In this document: positions 1 through 12,400 of the stretch, in pieces | Layout of the letters: each line of letters begins with the position of its first letter | Position numbering within the stretch: the stretch's first letter is position 1 | Source: Pyrocephalus nanus | Lineage: Eukaryota; Chordata; Aves; Passeriformes; Tyrannidae | NCBI GenBank assembly: GCA_038380795.1 | Contig: CM076280.1 | Coordinates: 9,659,501 to 9,723,500 of the forward strand | DNA: 64,000 nt | Direction of reading: 5' to 3' | The notes under the pieces: model-generated | What the model was told of the DNA's origin: nothing | The model's input: only the letters and a program-made list of their open reading frames with translations | Database searches by the model: none | Program-made: the position numbers and the translations under genes

Positions 1-3000
1 CAGACTTTATTGCCCAGCCGGCTCAAGGAGAGGAAAGCAAGCAAGAGGGAGAGGTCATGCTGAACTATCGATTGTGCAGGTGGCGTGGCTGCTCCTGGGA
101 TGGCCTCTGCAGAGCTTACCAGGATAGTTTGCCTCTATCTCCTGCTAATGCTCCTCCATTGATCTTCCATGACAGGCGGCAACTACAAGAGGTTTTTTTA
201 GCCAGAGTCATTAAGAGGCATTAATCAATAACGGAGGAAACAGAGAGAGAGAAACTGTTTGTTTCATGGAGACATATTCCCCACGTGGATTTTAGATTTT
301 AGCCCGCTGAGGTGAGCATGGTTTATTTCTAGGGAGTTCTGCCAGGAAAAGGATTCACTTTGTGCTGGACTCTGGCACTTGGAGGGGGTCCTGAGCCAGT
401 TGCAACACACTGGCAGCCCTGGCCAGGCTGTGCAATGAGAGGGGAGCAATTGTGGAGTTTGTGGCATCCAGTTCCAGGTACCTGAGCACCACAAGTCACC
501 CAGACCCTCTGTTCCCACTTAAGCACTCCTGGAAGAACTAGGCACTGATCTCACGTGCCCGAAGAGCCGGGTGCTGGTTTCACGTTGTGCATCTACGAAA
601 CAAAGCTGCTGCCTGGCAGTGGTGCAAGGAGTCCCAGCAGCCTGCTCAGGGATCCAGCCCTGTGAGAGCTCAGCCTCAGCCCAGTGGCTCAGCCCATGGT
701 TGAGTTCATTCCTGTGGCAAGACTGGAGTTGTTCACAAGAGAAATGGTCTTTGTGCTGAAAGCTCCCCGGGGCCGCTCCGCTCCCTCCCGCCCTTCCCAA
801 CGGTGTCAGTACATTTCCATTGCTCTGTGCTGGCAACACCCCTTTTAGTTCTCCAGCAGCTTCTGTGCTCAGCGAGTGTCTGTGCAGGTAGTGGAGCCCA
901 TTTTCCCTGGGAGAGGCAGGGGAGAGGGTTGGAGACGTGCTCAGGAGCAGGAGGACGGGATCACCTTCTAAGGTGACTGAGAAGGAATCTGGAAGTTCTG
1001 GCATCAGCAGAGCAACTCGTGGTCAGTCTCAGGCTAGGGAGGTGCTGTGGATCCCCGTGGCTGAGCTCAGCCCCAGGAACAGCTCTGTGATGCAGAAGCT
1101 GAGCCGATGTTTAATTGCACTCACGGACTTAGCCCAAAGGCCCTTTAGTCCTGCTGTGTGCCATGGTGCTGGCACACCCTGTGGCACTGTGCCAGCAGGT
1201 CTGGCAACCCGGGAATGCCAGGCTCAGCACCCTGCTCCCTGCCTGCCTGGTTAACCACCCAGCCCCTTCCACCGGCACAAAATCCATCAGGAACAATTTG
1301 ATTTCCTTTATTTAACACATGACATTTAGGAAAAAGACTGATCCTATTGCAACTTGGAAAAAAACAGTGATTCCAGCTGTCCATCTTTAGGCCTGAAGGA
1401 GCTCAGGCGCTGCAGCCAGATGAGATGCAGTATCAGGGGCCTTGTTCTGTGCCAGGGACACTCTCCTTTCACTCAGAGCCTCTTCTGAGGTGGATGGTGC
1501 AGAGAACATCAGGTGCAGGGGGATTTCCAGCCTGTGGGTACAAATGGAAATGCAACAGTAAGATCTTGCAGTCTCATGTTTTTGCTAGCTCTTGTTTTTG
1601 GCAAAGTCTGCCAGGAGGAAAAAATAAAAAGCCAGTGCTGGGGGGCATGGTGGGGTGTGAGCCCCAGCAGGAGACCTTGACTGATGTCCACTGACTCTGC
1701 CTGACATACCTGGCACTCCACGGGGCGGCTGCTGTGGCATTCCTCATGGATAAGAATCATGCCAATTCAGCCTTGTATCCTGCCTGGATTTAAATCGTTG
1801 TTTGAGTCTTTCAAGGCAGAGGTAAGACAAGCCCAGAGAAAGCATTCTCTGCAGAATGGTGTTAGGTGTGTGAGGAGTGGCAGGGCTGGGTGTTCCACAG
1901 CACCTGCAGAGCACAGGCTGCCCAAAACCTGCCAAGGGTTCCAGTTCCACCGAGATGGTACCATAAACCTCCAACTGGCTGGCATGAACATCCCACGTGT
2001 AACGTCATTACCTTCTCAGCAGAGTTACTTGTCGGTGAGTAAAGGTTACAGGAAGGAAGGTTCAGATTATCTAACAGCCTTTTAAAACGTGTTTCTCTCT
2101 TAATTGCATGTTCCCAGAGTCAAAGTCCCTCAGGCTCTTTGTCTTTCCAGCGGCCAGTGGAGGCTGTGCACCAGGCAGTTTAGCAATCTCATGCTCCTGG
2201 CTCTTGTGCAAGCTTGTTGCTCTGTCCTGTGGGTAACGGCAGTGCTCACATTCAAACCACGCTGAGTCACCAGCCCGGTTCCTCCCTGAGTGTTTACTCT
2301 GTTGTCACAAGTGCACTGACGTGTTATTACTGGGGAGCCCAGCAACTACAGGGAGCGTTTCACCTCTGATGTGCTGGTGCTTTTAGGCTGAAAACAAGTG
2401 AGAGGGAAATGTGGGGTTCACCCACATCCTTTGCACAAACTGCTCTTGGCCACCACCCTCTGCAAGCAGCCTGCAGTGTCTGTGCCCAGGCCAGCACAGC
2501 ACAGGGCAGACCTCTTTGCTGTCTTTACAAGGGCAACACTTCCAGAAAATGTTTCAGTGATGTCATCCCACTGGTGTCAGCCCTTGAGGCAGCCTTGCTT
2601 ATGGATGCAAAGATGGTCCAGATTCCCAGTCTGTAGCCCTGCCGATGTGGGAACAAGTTACAGCAGCAGAACTTCTGTTGTAGCCTGAGCCACCCAGAGG
2701 TGAGGCACAGAGATGCCAGACTCTGACATGTCTCTCAAAGCCAGCTGCTAGGTGAGACAGGTAAAGAGGGAACAGGATGGATGGATAGACTGACAGAGGT
2801 CTGGAAGAAGTTACAGCAGGTGTGTGGATCATCTTACTGTCCCCAAGTCCCCGCCCTGAGGCACCCAGCAGCAGGGGCTGGTGTCAAGGAGCTTCCTGAG
2901 AGGGCTCCCCAGCCACACACATGCGTGCCACGGCCAGGCCCAGAACGAGGATGTTTGGCTGGTTGCTTCCTCCTCCCTTCTCTTTAAGGTCACCCAACCC

Positions 3001-5130
3001 AGCTGCTGCTTTCAACACACGTCCCTCGGCAGGAGGCAAAGAGGCCGACGGGTAGAGCTGCCAAAGGGCAGAGGCAGGGTGAGGCAGCAGGAGCAAGATG
3101 CTGCTCTGCAGACAGATCCAACCTTCCTTTGGCACAGCCAGCACCCCTGGAGGGTCCTGCTGACCACCCACCCCCCGGCCTCGAGCCTCCTGCTGCTCTA
3201 CGACCCGCTGAGCCCTGTGCACGGATGCCACATGATGAAAACACCTCCTTCCTACCCCTCTGAGTGCTTTCCCTCTCTTCCCTTCTCCGCTCACCTTCTC
3301 CCTGCATGCGTGGGACATGTTCTCCCTGGCTCTGTTTCTTTTCCAGTCAGGAGCTAGTCATCCACAGTGAGGTCACATGTTGTTTCCAAGGGAAGCAATA
3401 CATTTAGACAAATAAAAGATAAAAAAAAACCCCACAGCCAGATTTTTATAAGACATCAGAAAACTATGGCCAAGGGTAACACTTGTGGCTCTTCATGGAC
3501 ATAGGCAGAGAAATCCTACCAGCAGTGATGCTGCATGGACCCTTCTGCTTGGCACTTAGTGGATTCTTGCTCCTGCCAGGGATTCTGGACCCTGCTCAGC
3601 CACACTACCTGCAGGGTACACTTCCATCACATCTAAATAATCCAGTCAGTAGTTTAAATATGCAAAACACGCAGTGCTGTCTAGTAAACTGGGTTTTTAA
3701 AAGAACTTGGAACTGCTTCATCCTGGCTGCTGAAGCCTGGGAGGGCAGGGAGGGGTCACCTTTGCCTCTGTCCCAAAACAGCTGCATTTCAGGGGCTCTG
3801 AGGTGATTCCTGCAGTGTTTCACAGCGCTCTGAGGCTCATGGGCCTCTTCCATCAGGCAGTTTGTTATGATAATGTTAACGCACAGGCTGTCGTCATCTG
3901 GCAGCACAACCGCCTGCCTTATGAAATAACTCAGCGTGACAGCTCTGCTTGCTAGCAGGCAGGCCCATGTCTGGCTTCTAATCTGGCATCAGAAAGCACT
4001 CCCCTTCCTTGAGCTACAGACTAATATCGAACGTTTCATTTGCATTACTCCAGCTAATCTGCCGGAGAGCGTGGGGAGAAGGGAATGGCAGCCAAGCTCC
4101 TTCAGGAGCCCACACGTGAAGCATCGGTGCCGCTGCCATCCCCGCCACGCCGTGTCTGTTGATGCCCCCGCGCCGCCGGCACCGCGGCAGTGCCGGGATT
4201 TACATCTCAGATACCCAACGTTTGCGAGCTCCCTGGATCGACTCACGCGATGCCCCGGTGACAGATCACCAGTGACTTTCTTCCCCTGTCAACAAAAGCA
4301 CAAACGTCACGAGGACAACGCAGAATCGCTCGGGGCCCCGAGTCTGCTCCGCTGCAAAGGTCTCAGTGGCTTCCCAGGCATATGCTGGGTGCTGGAGCTC
4401 TCTGAACAGTCTGTACGACACAGGCCGGAGGGATTAATCTAATGCTCTGTCGAGATGCTAATACAATAAGGGTTCTTTGTGGCATTTGCTGGAATCATGA
4501 GACCAGCCCTGAGATGTCATAGCCTGGCAGTCGTAGGGAGTGCTGGCCTGGAGCTCTCCAGAGAGGAGGTTGTCTCCTGCTTCAAGCCCTGAAGCTGCTG
4601 CGGGGCTGTGCAAGTGCAGTGAGCCCTCCCCGTTCTGGTGACAGCTTTTTTGGAAACAGCACCCAACCTCTGTTGGTGAATCCAAGGAGAGCCGAGGGAA
4701 CAAGCATTATTTTAAAAGGGGCAACACTTTTCCTTGATTTTTCCAGGAGCAGCAAAGCTGTGGATGCCAAGAGGGTTATCAGAGCCGCAGGGTCACGTCT
4801 CACCCCAGTGGAGTCTCTGCCACCCACGGGACTGGGGTTTTGCTATAAAAAGTGTTGCAAAACCTGCCAAGGCCAGTGAATGGTTTGTGTCAGTTCCAGC
4901 AGACGCTTTCATCTCCTGTGCCAGCTTCACGCCCACAGAGCTGTTGGGCCTGATCCTGCCCTGCCTCCAGTGCCAGCAGGAAAAGCTCCATCCCAGTCAG
5001 CACATTTGTGCCACTGGAAAAGCACCATCAAGAGCCAGCAGAGAAGGTGGGCAAGATGAGGGGCAGGGAGATGTGGCTGGGGGGATTTGTCACCAGAATT
5101 CTCAGCTGACCCATGTTGACCTGTGAATTT
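1..5130. other. Intergenic DNA left of AGPAT2, no gene seen
   Basis: No open reading frame here has recognisable protein similarity, and none is flanked by a convincing exon series. Most of the stretch is ordinary intermediate-GC avian intergenic sequence. The part from about 3850 to 4460 differs: it is AT/GC balanced, holds several CpGs and reads like conserved non-coding DNA, with ATTTGCAT-type and TTAATCTAAT-type homeodomain words and a CGTCAC CRE-like word near 4305. In mammals the next gene on this side of AGPAT2 is DIPK1B (FAM69B); I see none of it here. Confidence 0.6.
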
Positions 5131-5139
5131 TTGTGACAG

Positions 5140-6055
5140 ACCCAAAGACCTCACATGGCACCATGAGGGACCCCCAAAGAACCCATATGGCACTATGAGG
5201 GAACTGAAGCCCCTACATGGCACCATGAGGGGACCCAAGGTCCTCCTCATAATGCCATGAAGGACCAACTACTATAACCCCATTATTGAGCCTGTGGAGA
5301 ATAGAAGACTTAGGAGACCTTACAGCACTTTCCAGTACCTAAAGGAGCTACAAGAAAACTGGAGAGGGAATTTGGATATGGGCATGCAGTGATAGAACAA
5401 GGGGGCTTTAGATAGGAAAAGGCTAGATTTGCAGTAGATACTATGAAGAAATTCTTTACTGTGAGGGTGTTGAAGCCCTGGAACAGGTTTCCCAGAGAAC
5501 CTGTGGCTGTCTCATCCCTGGAAGTGTTCAAGACGAGGCTGGACGAAGCTTGGAGCAACATGGTCCAGTGAAAGGTGTCCCTCACCTGCTCATGGGCAGG
5601 GGCTTAGAATGAGATGATCTCCATGGTAGTCCTAACATCGCACACAGCACCATGAGGGACATAAATCCCCCCACAGCACGAAGGGAATGCAAAGACTTTC
5701 CATAGCAGCATGAAAGGAGTAAAAAACTCCCACACGGCACCGTGAGGGTCCCAAACCCCCACAGGGCTCCATGGGGGGACCCAACTCCCTCCTCACCCTG
5801 CCATGGGCCACTCAGACCCACACATCATCACGAGGGAACCCTTTTCCATGGGGGACATTCCCTGAGCACCCACAGTGCCATGGGGCACCCGAGACCTGCA
5901 CAGCACCATGAGGGGACCTTCCCTTTCCACGAGGGACAACCCCTGAGCGCCCACCGTGCCATGGGGCGCCCAGACCGGCACAGCACCATGAGGGCCCCCC
6001 CCCCTTCCATGACGGAACCTTCCCTCCCCACGAACTCACCCCGCTCCAGGAGGGA
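5140..6055. repeat. Diverged tandem repeat upstream of AGPAT2, core 'gcaccatgaggg'
   Basis: The phrase 'caccatgaggg', or a one- to two-base variant, recurs at about 5160, 5190, 5222, 5650, 5740, 5907 and 5982. The best-preserved copies lie from 5845 to 6010, where a longer unit of roughly 95 to 100 bases (ccatggggca ... cagcaccatgaggg ... gagggaca) occurs about twice. Earlier copies are shorter and more diverged. The array is split by a CR1 fragment at 5291-5637 and ends less than 150 bases before the AGPAT2 CpG core. Open frames across it are translations of the repeat. Confidence 0.75.
5291..5637 (+). mobile_element. CR1 LINE 3'-end fragment inside the tandem repeat
   Basis: The sequence carries the familiar CR1 3' block in order: 'aagaaattctttactgtgag', then 'ccctggaacaggtttcccag', then 'ctggaagtgttcaagac', then 'gtgaaaggtgtccctcacc', then 'agatgatct'. 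The terminal 'attctatga' octamer region is missing, so the 3' tip is lost or diverged. CR1 is the main avian non-LTR retroposon and copies are usually 5'-truncated like this one. It lies between two blocks of the 'caccatgaggg' repeat, so it inserted after that repeat had started to expand. Confidence 0.92.
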
Positions 6056-6480
6056 CATTCCCCGGCCGCCCGTCCCGTCCCTCCCCGCTGAGGGAGCGGC
6101 AGGGCGGGACGTGCCGCCCACATAAGGCGGGCTCAGCCCGGGCCGCTCGGCGAGGAGGCGGTAGTGGCGGCGGCGGCAACAGCGGTGGCAGCCGCTCGTC
6201 CGGGTGGAGCCCGTCATGGAGCTGGGGTGGCTGGTGTGCGGCACGGCGGTGCTGCTGCTGCTCCACGTCCTCATGGAGCTCAGCCCCGCCGTCAACTTCG
6301 CGCTGCGCATCGGCTTCTACTGCCTGCTGTGCCTGGTGTCCTCGGCGCTGGCGGCCGCCGCCTGCCTGCTGGTCAACGGCGGCCGCACCGTCAAGAACAT
6401 GAGGTGAGTGAGGGGGCACGGGGGGCGCCGGGTGGGACACACGCTGGGGGCATCGGGGTCAGCCCCCGCCGCTGCCCGGA
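5980..6480 (+). promoter_or_regulatory. AGPAT2: AGPAT2 CpG-island promoter and 5' UTR
   Basis: CpG density rises sharply from about 5950 and stays high through exon 1 into the start of intron 1. An SP1-type GC box (agggcgggac) lies at 6101-6110 and a TATA-like 'cataagg' at 6121-6127. If that element is used, transcription would begin near 6150, giving a 5' UTR of about 65 bases before the ATG at 6216. The start site is inferred, not seen. An in-frame GTG at 6204 is ignored because the ATG at 6216 aligns with the mammalian N-terminus. Confidence 0.7.
6216..6403 (+). CDS. AGPAT2: AGPAT2 coding exon 1
   Basis: Begins MELGWLVCG and encodes both N-terminal membrane segments, then NGGRTVKNM, which matches the mammalian family signature before the first intron. 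It ends with two bases of a split arginine codon at a strong donor, AG|GTGAGT. Confidence 0.95.
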
Positions 6481-9400
6481 GCGCCTGGCGGGGTGGTGGC
6501 GGCCTCTGTTGCATCACCCGGGGGTCCCCTCTTGGCTCAGGGCTTGGCCCTCGCCCCCAGCGAGCCGCCTTTTGGGGATGAGGTGCCCGGAAGGTACAGA
6601 GGCCACGCGGGTATTTTTTTTTTTTTTTTTTTTTGGAGGGGGGAAGCTACAGGACGTCACTGTTTAAATGTGGCACAGCGCTGAGCAGGCTGCACGGGGA
6701 GGGTCGTGAATTTTCCCTCTCTGGAGGCATCCGTTCCTGTGTCCCCTGCTCTGCGCGACCCTGCCTCGGAGGAGGGGCGGGACTGGGTGATTGATCTCCC
6801 CCCTTCCAACCCCAGCGACTCTGTGGTTGTGTTTTGGGGTGTTTCCTCCCTCCCTCCCTCCCTGCCGAGGCAGAGGCCGTGCCCGGCAGGGTGCCATGTG
6901 CTGCCTGGAGCAGGGCAGTCCTGCAGCTGCTGTCGGCCCGTGTGTCCTGACAGGACGCCCCGAGCAGGGCATGAGGACCTGCCCTCCTCCAGCAGCTCCT
7001 CTGCGCGCCAAAGGCACATTTTAAGGGCAGAGCTGGCACTCCTGCTGGCATCACACAGGGCAACTCCGTTTCCTGGATTTGCGGTCCCACAGGCAACTTT
7101 TCACCTCCGTATCGGGGCCAGGTTATATGGAGGAAGGGGAAAGGGAAGCCCTGTTGCCTTATTACATCCTTTTGGGTCAAAGGTTGGGCAGCGTCTCAGC
7201 AGGTGGAGCTGGACTTTGCTTTGCAGTGTGGCTCTCACAGGTAGGACTCAGGGCAGAGTGAGCAAGCACTGATGTGCTGCCTTGAGGGCTCTGCCCTGCC
7301 CACCCCAGCCCGTGCTGTGGTCCCAGGCACTGGAAACAGTAATTTGCTCTGGGATCTCCAGCCTATCCCTGTCTCCAGCTTTGGTTGCCTTGGCTCGTTC
7401 AGGAGCAGCTTTCTAATGCACAACCAGCTTTGCAGCTGGGAGAATTTATGATGTCAGTGATGGAGACACTCTCTTTTTAATTCCTCCCCAGAAATAAACT
7501 CTCTAAATTTTCTGTAAACTTGAAGGAATTATTTGGGAACAAGAGCTTCTTGCATTGGATAACGCCTCATGTTGAAACTCTGAGCTGACTTTTGGCCAGA
7601 ACCACGTACTGGCACTGGCTGACGATCCTTGTGATGGATCCCAGCCCCTGGGAGGTCTGTGGCTGAGGTGATGATCCAGCAAGTTCCTTGTTTCTCCAAC
7701 ATCCCAGTCTGCTTATTCCAGCTTGGGAAAGGGGGCTGGAGCAGAGCATGTGCTGGTGGACAGACGGTGATAGCAATGTCACTGCCTGGCGCAGAACACC
7801 CCGTTCTTGCTGTGCTCCTGGCTCCAGTGCCAAGCTGATGTGGCTTGGAGGAGGTTGCCCTGGGTGTCTGATAGAGATAGAACTGTTTATCTAGTGGTGA
7901 AACCTCTTGTAAGGGCTTCAAATCTGGTAAGCAGATTTCATTAGACCTTGAAAATCAGAGCATCCCAAACAGGCCTCTGTGATAGCCTGTGGGATCACAG
8001 CACGTGAATCTGGGGGCTGCTGGCTTTCACGCTCAGACTGTTATGGATGCACTGAAAAGCCACATTCCCTCTTATTTTTGTACTCTTTGCACATGGCCTT
8101 TAGTACACTGGGTTTACAGCTCTCTGCAGCTGTGGCTGCACCAAGTCTGGCTCGTTTATACCAAGAGAGAAGCCGTTTCTGGGGTTTAAGGAGAGTTGGG
8201 TCCATCCTCTTAACCCCGTGGATGACGTGGGCAGCTCAGCAGGGCTGCTGGTCACTGCTCTGAGCTCTGCCCCTTTGCCTCTTTCAGTGGCTCACGCCAC
8301 ATCTTGTGCAAGGAAACGCTGGCTCTGGGCTGGCAGGAAGAAGCTGGATGGCTGCTCTTGAGTAATGTGTAACCAGCCTCTCCCGGCAGCCAGTGAGCAG
8401 TGTGACTTCCAGAGCAGTGACCTCTTTTTTGGTTGGCAGTCAGAAAGGGAGGAGAAGTGTGATTTAGGTCAGCCTGGTGGCATGGCATCCCCCATGACCT
8501 CACGGGTTCGTGTCACCCTGCCTCTTCTCAGGGGCAGCCTCGTCCCTTCACCTGGGCTGCACCCCCAGAACCTTGGAGCTCTGGAGCTCTGCATTCCATA
8601 CACCTCCCTGTGTCCTTTCCCTGGGTGTGGCCACAACCTTTGAGCAAGTTGAAATGAGAACTGATAGCAGTGTCACCAGGGGGGCAGTGTCACCTGGGGG
8701 TATTGGCCTGGCCTGAACTCGGGTGTCAAAGCCAGTGCCTGGGTGGCCTGCATGGCAGGACACCCCACAGAGGTGGGAACCCCACTGTGGGTAGCAGCAA
8801 GCTGGGGAAGGTCATGTGGCTCAAGAGCAGATGGCAGGGACGTGGATACTTTTGGAGAGCAGATGCTGGGAGCTGCTGCCAAGCCAGGATGAGACGCTGT
8901 CCAGGTGCTCACTTCCTGCTCTGGGTGACAAGGATGCTTCCCAAGAGGATGGTGCTGCACAGCTCTTCAGCTGGACCCTGTGGTGGGGTGGCAAAGCTGA
9001 CACTGTCTCTCTGTCTCCTGCTGTAGGGAGGAAAGTCCATCCCCTGTCTGCCAGGGAGAAGGTGTCCCTGAGGCAGGACATCCAGGTGCTTGCTTGCTGG
9101 AGGGCAGCTCAGCTCCTGAATCAGCTCTGGGGGAGAGCAGAGCAGAGCTGGTGGCCGTTCTTGGGAGCTTTGCTCACGTGCAAGTTCCTCTGCCACCTGC
9201 CCTGGTAAATGGCTGCTCCCCTGCCCAAAATAGCCCCTGTGTTCTGCCAGCTTCTGGCTGTGTCCTTTGGCCCAGTTGGAGGGTCCCCAGGTCCCACCTG
9301 CCTGGGGGTGGCACAGATGGGCCGGGCTGGCGGGGGCTTGGCCGGTGGGCCTGGGCTGGGTGTGCTTGGCAAGGGCATTTGCAGCCTTGCTCCATGTGTT

Positions 9401-12400
9401 GGCACGGCTGAGTGGAGCTGCCAGCATCTCCCAGCCAGGCCCCCAGCCCTGGGAAGAACTGGGAGCTTTGTCAGACCTGTAGATCCACCAGGGAAGGGAA
9501 CTGACAGGCAAAAGCTTGCGGACGTGCTTGCCGGGGGGCACAGGGCCTGTGCCAAGCCATGTGGGGAGCATCCTGATCGCTGCTCACATCCTTGGCTTGT
9601 GCAGGGGAGTGTCTCTCACCTTCATTCCCCTTCTCTCTTGGACTCCCATGAGGTGATGGCACCCCAGGTTTGTTTGTATCATTGAGCAGTGTCTTCCAGC
9701 ACTGAGAAGAGCAGGATGGGCAGAGCCTTGTATGGGTGGTGGGTGTCAGGGCTGATCCCTGTGCTGGGGAGTGGCAGCTCCTGGGAGAACTGTTTGAACA
9801 ACTTGGGGGGGGCCCTTCTGATTGCAGGAGGAAGACACTGATAGCACTGGGGAAAAGAACGGCACTCCATGGGTGGGACTGGCTGCAGGAAGAGCGGTCC
9901 TTTATGCACTGCTGAAAACAATGTCCCCTCTCCTGGACTTTGGAGGGTTTCCAGTGTGCCCTCTTTGCAGGGCTCTCACAGCTGCACCAGGCTGGGCTTG
10001 CCTCTTCCAAAGAGCCTGTTGTGAGCTGATGCTGTCAGCTTGAAGGAAGCATGGGCTACTGAGCCTGGCTGAACCAGCCTCAAAATTACAATCAGCTTCC
10101 CCCAGGCTTCCAGTAAAATTCCCACACTGGGAGTGGAGAGGACGTGGAATGCAACTGAAGTACCTTGAGCATGTGGGACTATGAAGGGCAGACACCTGAG
10201 GGGACCAGAGGGCAAATAAGACTGGAGGTTCTCTGCCCCAGAGTTCTTCTTTTCTCTTCCCACCCACCCTGGGTGTAGCAGCCCCTGTCACCCCCCTGCC
10301 CCATGACTGACTGCTCTTCTCTTCCACAGAATCATCAAAGCTGTGGTCAAGACCTTCAAGTATTTCTTCGGCCTGAGGTTTGAGGTGAAGGGACTGGAGA
10401 ACTTCGAGGTGGAGGGCCCTGCTGTCATTGTGTCCAACCATCAGAGCATCCTCGACATGATGGGTGAGGAGCTGGTGGGAGGGAAGGAGCAGTTCTCCTG
10501 CTCACCACTGGAGAAGTCCTGCTCGTGCCTCCTGGCCAGTCTGTGCTGCTGAGCCAGCTGGTCCAGCTTCCCTGTGGGGGTTCTTCCTGTCACCTGCAGC
10601 CACCCTGCCCCACTAACTGTGTGCCAACTCTCCTGCTCTGCTGGTGGCAGCAGAAGCCAGGATTGAAACAAGGCATCAGCCCATCCCTGTCCCCTCCCCA
10701 CCTCATGTCCCTGTCCCACCTGAGGGTGCAGGCAGGCAGGGTGACTGCTGGGTCTTGCCCTCTGCCATCCCATTAGGGCTGATGGAGATCCTGCCTGACA
10801 ACTGTGTCCAGGTGGGCAAGAAGGAGCTGATGTACACGGGCACCGTGGGGCTCATCATCTACCTCGGCGGCGTCATCTTCATCAACAGGAAGAGCACCAG
10901 CAGCGCCAAGATGGTGATGGCTGAGGTTGCCAAGACCATGGCAACTGAGAACGTGAGTGTGGCCGTGGGGCTCGGTGGGGTAGCACAGGGGGATGTGGAA
11001 CTCCTGGTGCTGGCTCACCTGGAGTCACAGCCACCTGCAGCTCTTGGCAAAGCTGGGCTGGCAGCTCGGGGCACTGCGGGTGGATTGCTGGACTAAAGCC
11101 TTGTTCTCTCCCATGTGCAGCTGAAGGTGTGGGTGTACCCAGAGGGCACGAGGAACTGCACGGGGGATTTGCTGCCGTTCAAGAAAGGAGCATTTCACCT
11201 CGCTGTGCAGGCACAGGTAACAGCGCTCTGCCCCTGCACGGGCACCCTGAGTGTTTTTGCAGTGGCATTCCAGGCTGGTCGTGGATTGTGTGGTTTATTT
11301 GCTCTCAGGTTCCCAGGTAACACCTCCCCAGGTGTGAACCACCGTTAGGTGTCAGAAGTGCTGCCCAGGAGGAGCCAAGAGCTTTTTCTACCCCCTGTGG
11401 GAGTGACCTGCCCCAGGGGACAGGTGGCTGCAGGCAGTGGAGAGCTGCCTTTTCCTCTCTCCTGCCTGCCCCACTCCCTGTGTGTGCCATCTGCAGGGCA
11501 GGCACACTTGACCTCTCACTCCAGGCTTTCCTGGCAATGCCTTTCCCCAGGGGTCCTGGGGGCATGGCTGCAGCCCAGAGCTCCTTCCTGGAGAGGAGCC
11601 CAGTGGGTGCTTTCCTGGGGAATCCCAGAGCTGTTGGTGCATTTTTCAATCCCCCCAGGCTGCAACAGTGCAGAGCTGATTCAGGATTGTTAATGCTTGT
11701 GCTTTAGAGCAACATCTGGGCTTGCTCCGTGTGGAAATAGCTGCTCCCTCCCTGATGGCCATATGGCACTTCCTGGTGTGTCTTTATTCCCCAAAATGAC
11801 AACATCCATGAGCAGGCAAACAGCTCCTTGGCTTCAGCCAGCCAGAGCTGTCCTTGCTCTCAGAGGGGGCTGCTTGCCCAGGCAGGGCACTGGGGCAGTG
11901 TGCCAGGGACTCGGATCACTCCAGGCCTCAGGGGAAGCTGCTTTCCCTAGGAGAGATTTTACAGCAGGGATTCTGGAGAAGGGAGTGGGTGCCAGATCTC
12001 TTGCTGAGATCAACTAGCCAAACCCAGGGTGCAACCTGTGTTGTACCATCCCCATTCCTGCCTGGGTGATGTAGCCAAGGCAGGGCCTGGCAGCTGCTGG
12101 AAGGGAAGTGGTACCCGCCTCTGCTACCCCCTGAGTCACCTACTGTAGATCCTGTCTGTGTTATCAGCATGGAATAATGACTCTGTGCCTGCCTTCCTGG
12201 CCCTGTCTCTGCCTGAAGTTTCCCTGGGAGCAATTGATGGCAACTGGTGACTCCTTTTCTTAGAAGCTGAAGGCACAGCAGCTGCCCTGCCCCAGAGACA
12301 CGTGCTGGTACAGCAGGCAGGGCCTGGCAGAACAGGCATCCTGCAGTGTTTGTTTGCAGCACAGACAATACCCAAGCTTTGAAACCTGGCTTGGGATGAG

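Noticed and set aside
6204..6215. GTG start four codons upstream of the AGPAT2 ATG
   Set aside because: Vertebrate initiation at GTG is rare and the ATG at 6216 gives the family-like N-terminus.
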